From Lachnospiraceae bacterium UBA7480 (GTDB taxonomy: Bacteria; Bacillota; Clostridia; Lachnospirales; Lachnospiraceae): a stretch of 10,621 bases of DNA. The translations under genes were made by a program, and so were the position numbers. The stretch is taken from NCBI GenBank assembly GCA_002479655.1, contig DLOQ01000177.1, forward strand, positions 23,456 through 34,076, in the 5' to 3' direction. The notes beneath the pieces are model-generated. The model had not been told where the DNA came from and searched no databases. It was given only the letters and a program-made list of their open reading frames with translations. Shown here piece after piece: positions 7,501-10,621 of the stretch. Position 1 is the stretch's first letter; each line of letters starts with the position of its first letter.

Positions 7501-8445
7501 CTCTTTTCTCTGTTCCTGTTCCATCTCACGATTAAGCTGCAATTCCCTTAATGCTCCCTCAATTCCTGTAATAAGCTCCGATGCAGTCTTTCGGATTGTA
7601 TCAAGTGAAGATTTCAGTTCCTTCATATCCTTGCCACTGCTCCACCCTGCAATATAACCAAAGGAATAATCAGAGGTATCTATGCCAAAATGCTGGCATA
7701 CCGTATAGGCAACGCTTTCTGCTTCTACTTCTTTTGTATTTCTGTCTTTTGCAGCTGCTTCCACCAAATCATCCCGGTTGATTTCTTTATTGTGAAGCAT
7801 GGAATGAGCCACCTCATGCACCATGGTCTTTAAAGTCTGACTCTCGCTCATATTCTCCTGCACCGCAATCCGCTTTTCCTCAGTATGGAAATATCCTTTG
7901 GAATCACCGGGAATATCCTCAAAGCCAATAGGAACCGGGGCAACATTCATAAGTGCCTGCACAAAATCATCATATCCCTCCACTGTAGATAACAACTCCT
8001 GTGCTTCCAGCTCCGGAATTGGCTTTCCGTCTGTCTGTGATACATCAAATACAGACACGGCACGAAATGCCGGAATCGTGACCTCTACCTGTTCCTTTTG
8101 GGGCATACCGTTTTCATCAAACATCATCTCTCCCGTCACAGGGTCCATTTTATCCCGTTCCTCTTTGATTTTGTAAGGGGCAGGGGCAAGAATACGGATT
8201 GCCTTTTCTCCTTTATTGACGTGTCTTTCAAAATTCTTCTGCCATGCCTTATATCCGGCTACAAGTGTTGCTTCCGGCTTTTGCATGGCGATAAGTAACG
8301 TATTGTTAAAGCTGTAATTATGAAATTTTGACATGGTGGAAAGATAAGTCTTGTACTTTTCGCTCTCAAATAGTTCCTTTAACCCTTCCTCCAGCTTGTC
8401 TGTGATTTCCTGTACTTTTTGTTTTTCTGTTCTTTCGTCTGCCAT
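4591..8445 (-). CDS. ArdC-like polyvalent ICE protein with metallopeptidase, YodL-like and nucleotidyltransferase modules
   Basis: The 1284-residue protein has several modules in order. Residues about 8-90 are an ArdC-type ssDNA-binding N-domain (KFHNYSFNNTLLI, GYKAWQKNFERHVNKGEKAI). Residues about 150-270 are a zinc metallopeptidase with HEVAH at 210-214 and a likely third ligand in EVEAES (239-244). After linkers, about 575-695 resembles the YodL domain (YGIYQLKHN, FNIDHPEDYRGHSLSVSD). A segment near 765-815 (ISIQEVDGGYDYSIMGADY) is typical of LPD-type domains. Residues 900-985 are a minimal nucleotidyltransferase: GSRCRG (914-919), SDLD (925-928), VDI (958-960). The basic tail is VSLKARL. 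In ICEs and phages such proteins are thought to enter the recipient and counter host defence; ArdC relatives protect DNA from restriction. Which modules are active is unknown. The ATG was preferred to an upstream TTG because AAGGAG lies 7 nt before it. Confidence 0.88.
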   Translation of the reverse strand: MADERTEKQKVQEITDKLEEGLKELFESEKYKTYLSTMSKFHNYSFNNTLLIAMQKPEATLVAGYKAWQKNFERHVNKGEKAIRILAPAPYKIKEERDKMDPVTGEMMFDENGMPQKEQVEVTIPAFRAVSVFDVSQTDGKPIPELEAQELLSTVEGYDDFVQALMNVAPVPIGFEDIPGDSKGYFHTEEKRIAVQENMSESQTLKTMVHEVAHSMLHNKEINRDDLVEAAAKDRNTKEVEAESVAYTVCQHFGIDTSDYSFGYIAGWSSGKDMKELKSSLDTIRKTASELITGIEGALRELQLNREMEQEQRKECILLIQNEDLTEFSLVDVRGMDTQELVAALTNMSEDDKLSIQAYLESKGAWTTELGNEKSREFEEYHLDVRYNLDTDEIIDVKAKIAEQIDSNHSVMEQAEQLINQLEAKKNIFTSDERNLIVNYAYKLDDMDKTRELAEKLAYQIEYAQQDVGLTIIDAQAEIDALPDPMIGLSEMREYGYTWNEMLPLTQEKALELFDHDLPVYLLHNDGSETTVEDRKQITEHEGIFGIEKGDWENERKLRSMQAELSDNEINKEAQLLYSSSDKYGIYQLKHNLELDHLRFEGTESLKRMGITKDNFDAIKPENYELIYVGELSELQEQTEGETLEAIYEKFNIDHPEDYRGHSLSVSDIVVLHQNGENSAHFVDSFGFTGLPDFIQILEGVKEQEAEIDTSGQDVHKSEPEKQEKETSDNTLEDGDEIIDLGDEKEQVLADMKKSLEIGEETELAFQIADRYISIQEVDGGYDYSIMGADYKEIDGGVYDNPDVTIREALTDIVEDLKAAPDHNGAKGNIKDDDELIPIDYDGLMEKVEEANEVVPKNQESSIIADFRAKTNEMFHDISEMNPAEIEETIKCHVQAKIDEYDIDATIIDAVVVGSRCRGLEKDSSDLDVVVELSTNEREDDLFNAFNEDGLHIGEVRVDINPITAQRTGTLEAYLPQAEEYLESIRQEREQELTQGEMEKEEVEVTLMVSECGEFHNLGEFYENIPTVEEAIAIWKQIPPERMHGIPAIGINVHRPSEETYMDDEVDLLSGNRIDLEILEHIPNITSEPKAMEVIAELVAKLPEMEIDGVMSEDMEAKVWEKRMPDLEPAEQLAVEIDRFSHDYDVYSYRNNNPNMTESVSEIYEMIVQGNTEPITDWLNEVISEGALPDEMQRAKVLLEKLAEYKPLAKIEEMEEQNYNMIDNVLNNGAEKAQREANKKDQEQPAVKVSLKARLAEKKAQVVGSGQEHEVQENTKKSNREMKR

Positions 8446-8452
8446 AATTTTT

Positions 8453-8458
8453 CTCCTT
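8453..8458 (-). promoter_or_regulatory. ribosome binding site fixing the ArdC-like start
   Basis: AAGGAG ends 7 nt before the ATG at 8445. It lies inside the eight-codon extension that a TTG start at 8469 would add, so the TTG start is unlikely. Confidence 0.8.
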
Positions 8459-8467
8459 TTCAAACGC

Positions 8468-8501
8468 AAAAATACCGCCTTGTAAATTCACAAGACGGTA
8501 T
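8468..8501 (-). terminator. terminator-like hairpin directly upstream of the ArdC-like gene
   Basis: Arms 8472-8483 and 8490-8501 form a 12-bp stem with a 6-nt loop, followed on the minus strand by five T. The single imperfect position is a U-G pair in the minus-strand RNA and a C/A mismatch on the other strand, so the structure fits leftward transcription. Only 22 nt separate the T run from the ATG, leaving no room for a promoter after it. It could be a second terminator, an attenuator or a 5' mRNA hairpin. Confidence 0.65.
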
Positions 8502-8504
8502 CTT

Positions 8505-8554
8505 AAAATATAAAAAGGTGTATGGACTTGATTTCTCTTTTTCCATACACCTTT
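8505..8554 (-). terminator. intrinsic terminator after the GNAT toxin-like gene
   Basis: A perfect 13-bp stem (arms 8514-8526 and 8542-8554) with a 15-nt loop leads into TTTTTATATTTT on the minus strand. It lies 23 nt after the toxin-like gene's stop codon. Confidence 0.72.
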
Positions 8555-8576
8555 ATGGTTAATATTTAGTTTGCTT

Positions 8577-9188
8577 TTAGAGCAACCTTAAAAGCTGCAC
8601 AAGCTCATGCGGTTCTTCCGAATCTGTTGCGGTCTGCCGGGTATCAAATGTCTGGAAACGGTTCGCCTGATAGAATGATAGCAACCTCTCACTGTTCTCT
8701 GCTTCCAGAAATGTTACCATTCCACCACCCATGTACTGCATCTTTTCAACAATGTCCCAAGCAAGTTCAAGCAATTCCTCACCAGTAATCTTTTTTTCTG
8801 CTCCATTTTTGAAATTCTTTCCAAGCTGCGCAATTAAATATGCTGACATTGTATATGTTTGTGACTGTTCATCCAGCTCACTGACACGCATCAGCTTCTT
8901 TTTAACTGTATTACTTACTGTTTCTCCTCTGACTGTCAGCGGCTTCAATGCTATGGTAAAATATCCTACCAATTCCATGCTGCTTACATCAAAGACAAGA
9001 TATGTAACAGACTGGTTCTTTTTTGTAAATTCTATGGAGCTTTTCTTTAAAAAGCGTTCAACATCCGGGTTCTTCGGACAAGAAAAACCGGAGAGAACTT
9101 GAAGAAGCCTGCTCTCTCCGAGTTTTGGGTTATCGCTATTGAGATACCGCCGTATGTTGATAACAGAAAATTTATTTGTTTCCAACAT
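8577..9188 (-). CDS. GNAT-fold protein, probable toxin of a toxin-antitoxin pair
   Basis: The 203-residue protein shows GNAT features: strands VTYLVFDVSSMELVGYFTIAL (61-81), then SAYLIAQLGKNF (115-126), a helix TGEELLELAWDIVEKM (135-150), and the ending MVTFLEAENSERLLSFYQANRFQTF (157-181), where Tyr173 sits at the usual catalytic Tyr site. GNAT toxins of the TacT/AtaT kind acetylate aminoacyl-tRNA and stop translation. The acetyl-CoA loop, normally RxxGxG/A, is instead QLGKNFKNGAEKKITG, so activity is uncertain. Its ATG overlaps the end of the small upstream gene by 17 nt, a layout typical of such pairs, with a GGGAG site inside that gene. A terminator follows. An ordinary acetyltransferase is the main alternative. 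Confidence 0.72.
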   Translation of the reverse strand: MLETNKFSVINIRRYLNSDNPKLGESRLLQVLSGFSCPKNPDVERFLKKSSIEFTKKNQSVTYLVFDVSSMELVGYFTIALKPLTVRGETVSNTVKKKLMRVSELDEQSQTYTMSAYLIAQLGKNFKNGAEKKITGEELLELAWDIVEKMQYMGGGMVTFLEAENSERLLSFYQANRFQTFDTRQTATDSEEPHELVQLLRLL

Positions 9189-9366
9189 TTGCCTTCTCCC
9201 ATTTTTCCATAAATTCTATCAATTCCGCTTCTTCCGTTATTTCTCTTGCGGATACCGGAACACGTACAGGACGGTTTTTGGCAGATGCTTCAATCGCATC
9301 AGCAAACATCTCCACCTGTTTCTGACCGGATATGATAAAATTCTTAGTGATACTTGAAGTTGCCAT
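9172..9366 (-). CDS. small probable antitoxin of the GNAT pair
   Basis: The 64-residue protein begins MATSSITKNFIISGQKQ: a short strand-like N-terminus followed by a helix (QVEMFADAIEASAK, 17-30) and an acidic helical end (ITEEAELIEFMEKWEKA, 43-59). This resembles small Firmicute proteins encoded just ahead of GNAT toxins or other toxins. By analogy the N-terminus would bind operator DNA and the acidic tail would cover the toxin. The start has a very strong AAAGGAGGTG site. Translation is coupled to the GNAT gene through the 17-nt overlap. No ribbon-helix-helix signature could be proven by eye, so the antitoxin role is inferred mainly from gene layout. Confidence 0.65.
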   Translation of the reverse strand: MATSSITKNFIISGQKQVEMFADAIEASAKNRPVRVPVSAREITEEAELIEFMEKWEKANVGNK

Positions 9367-9424
9367 AAAAACACCTCCTTTATTAGTGTGGCTTATCTTC
9401 TCTTATTCATACTTCCTCAACTAT

Positions 9425-9453
9425 ATTTTATGATGTTATCCTGGCTTTTGCAA
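9425..9453 (-). promoter_or_regulatory. probable promoter of the antitoxin-GNAT operon
   Basis: On the minus strand TTGCAA (9453-9448) and TAAAAT (9430-9425) lie 17 bp apart, about 60 bases before the antitoxin ATG. The -35 differs from consensus at two positions and the -10 at one. Confidence 0.55.
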
Positions 9454-9474
9454 TAAAATTTTTGTGAATTTTAT
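9453..9474. repeat. AT-rich inverted repeat upstream of the antitoxin promoter
   Basis: Perfect 8-bp arms ataaaatt (9453-9460) and aattttat (9467-9474) surround tttgtg. The site abuts the -35 box and lies 17 bases after the helicase stop. It may be an operator for the antitoxin or a weak terminator; an all-AT stem would be a poor terminator. Confidence 0.45.
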
Positions 9475-9490
9475 GTAATATGCTTTTCAG

Positions 9491-10621
9491 TTATATAGTC
9501 ACCTCTTTTCCTTTGTCCATCTGTTTGCCCGGCTTTTCAGCTCCTGCAACCTTTGCTTTCATTGCTTCCAACTTTACCTTCAGGGACACTCTTTCTGCAG
9601 GTGCATCTGCATACTGTCTGATGCCCTTATCCTGCTCTGTACCCACTGCTTTCTCTGCAATCGGAATATTCTTCGCCGGACGGTCTGCAACCTCTTTTTC
9701 ACTCTTTGGAGCTTCTGGTTCATCATCCATATCAATCCCATCATTACCCTTTTCATCCATGTTAAGCAGGGCATTCAATGCTGACAGACGCTCCAACTTC
9801 TCCGCAAGCTCCGCTTCCTGTGCAAAAGGCTTGGTTACTTCCACCTTTGCGGTTTCAAGCTGATGCTCCACAGTTTCAAGTTTTGTCTGGGCTTCCATAA
9901 GCTGCCTTGGCATGGACTCCAGAGCATGATTGATACGGGAGATGTTACCAAGTGGGTCTGAACCGACTTCCAGATTGTGGGAAAGCTGACCTTTCAGGTT
10001 CATCACAAATTTGTGGTTGAACGCATCAAAAGATACTGCCATCTTAAAACCTGCATATTCGCCAATGACCGCAGGGGCATTGACTGTTTTTATTTCTTTA
10101 CACATCTCCACAAGGGCTGTTCCGGCTTCTTTCTTATCCGTATAGAGCTTGTCCCCCACTTTCATGGAAAACTGCTCTTTGTCCACCGGAAGATTTGCTT
10201 TTGCAGTCTGAATGTCCGCCTGCATCCCGCTGATACGCTCCTTTAAAATCGTGATCTGCTGAGGATAATGCTTTGCGATGTTGTCCTCCAGTCGGTATTT
10301 CTGACTGGTATGGTTTGCTTTCATTAGTTTCAGTTTTGAAACCTGAATATCGAGGTCCATCTTTTCCTTGATGTAGGGATTTCCTGTTGCCAGAGCCTTG
10401 ACCTCCGCATAAGTAAGTGCTGCTTCATCCACATCCTCACAGGAACGTACCGGAGATTTGCTTGTCATGATCTGACCGATAAATTTCTGCTTGTTCTCAA
10501 TGAGCTGCCACGAATAACTGTCAAAGGTTCCTTCCGTTACATAGCGGAAAATCTTGACCTTCGGATTAAGGTTGCCCTGTCGTAAAATACGCCCCTCCTG
10601 CTGTTCAATGTCAGAAGGACG
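9491..10621 (-). CDS. SNF2-family helicase of the ICE, C-terminal 376 residues
   Basis: The frame is open to the right edge, so this is a C-terminal fragment; an internal Met at 10468 is not the start. The first visible residues are RPSDIEQQEGRILRQGN, helicase motif VI of SNF2/superfamily 2 ATPases, with the arginine finger in GRILRQG (10-16). Next comes YVTEGTFDSYSWQLIENKQ (27-45), conserved in the giant helicase/methylase proteins of Clostridial ICEs. Residues about 85-145 and 235-285 are predicted coiled coil, and an intervening domain (150-215) has FSMKVGDKLYTDKKEAG. A low-complexity acidic linker leads to the basic tail VSLKVKLEAMKAKVAG (345-360), which matches the tail of the ArdC-like protein. 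Whole proteins of this kind often exceed 2000 residues and may carry an N-terminal DNA methylase, which cannot be seen here. DNA handling during transfer is the likely role. Confidence 0.88.
   Translation of the reverse strand, partial: RPSDIEQQEGRILRQGNLNPKVKIFRYVTEGTFDSYSWQLIENKQKFIGQIMTSKSPVRSCEDVDEAALTYAEVKALATGNPYIKEKMDLDIQVSKLKLMKANHTSQKYRLEDNIAKHYPQQITILKERISGMQADIQTAKANLPVDKEQFSMKVGDKLYTDKKEAGTALVEMCKEIKTVNAPAVIGEYAGFKMAVSFDAFNHKFVMNLKGQLSHNLEVGSDPLGNISRINHALESMPRQLMEAQTKLETVEHQLETAKVEVTKPFAQEAELAEKLERLSALNALLNMDEKGNDGIDMDDEPEAPKSEKEVADRPAKNIPIAEKAVGTEQDKGIRQYADAPAERVSLKVKLEAMKAKVAGAEKPGKQMDKGKEVTI

Noticed and set aside
8446..8469. Upstream TTG start adding eight residues to the ArdC-like protein
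   Set aside because: The added codons contain the ribosome binding site for the ATG at 8445, and the T run of the upstream hairpin ends at the TTG.
9580..9774. Minus-strand 64-codon frame within the helicase tail
   Set aside because: It is an out-of-frame shadow rich in Met, Trp and Arg with no start signal.
9491..10468. Separate 325-residue gene starting at an internal ATG
   Set aside because: The frame stays open to the window edge and encodes helicase motif VI just upstream, so this is the C-terminal part of a larger protein.

Overview
The window looks like part of an integrative and conjugative element (ICE) of a low-GC Gram-positive gut bacterium, most likely a Lachnospiraceae/Clostridia relative. 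The grounds are AT-rich DNA, strong AAGGAGG-type ribosome binding sites, a large SNF2-type helicase of the ICE kind, and an ArdC-like 'polyvalent' protein carrying metallopeptidase, YodL-like and nucleotidyltransferase modules. The genus call is inference from protein style; no rRNA, tRNA or integrase is present to fix it. Every convincing gene lies on the minus strand, so transcription runs from right to left.

Right half (about 4475-10621), the ICE part. In transcription order it holds: the C-terminal 376 residues of a SNF2-family helicase that runs off the right edge; a promoter; a two-gene unit with a 17-nt overlap that looks like an antitoxin plus GNAT-toxin pair; two tandem terminator-like hairpins; the 1284-residue ArdC/metallopeptidase/nucleotidyltransferase protein; and an intrinsic terminator. 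The helicase and the ArdC-like protein end in recognisably similar basic tails (VSLKxKL...KAxVxG), a possible shared signal such as for delivery through the conjugation channel.

Left half (1 to about 4460), an accessory or cargo region. It opens with a TetR-family regulator that has a near-consensus promoter and two matching palindromic operators (autoregulation predicted). Next come a broken GNAT fragment and an out-of-frame ORF, a SAM-dependent methyltransferase, a TetR regulator remnant that lost its DNA-binding helix-turn-helix, a GNAT-DUF3795 fusion, a small four-helix membrane protein, and a second GNAT protein cut by the left edge. Several genes are decayed, and a 17-bp direct repeat brackets the methyltransferase-to-membrane-protein block. 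This suggests repeated insertion and deletion.

The best candidates for something not fully described are the shared C-terminal tail on the two ICE proteins, the GNAT pair set inside the transfer-associated operon, and the terminator hairpin placed directly in front of the ArdC-like gene with no obvious promoter after it. No CRISPR array, tRNA, rRNA, complete insertion sequence or riboswitch was recognised.
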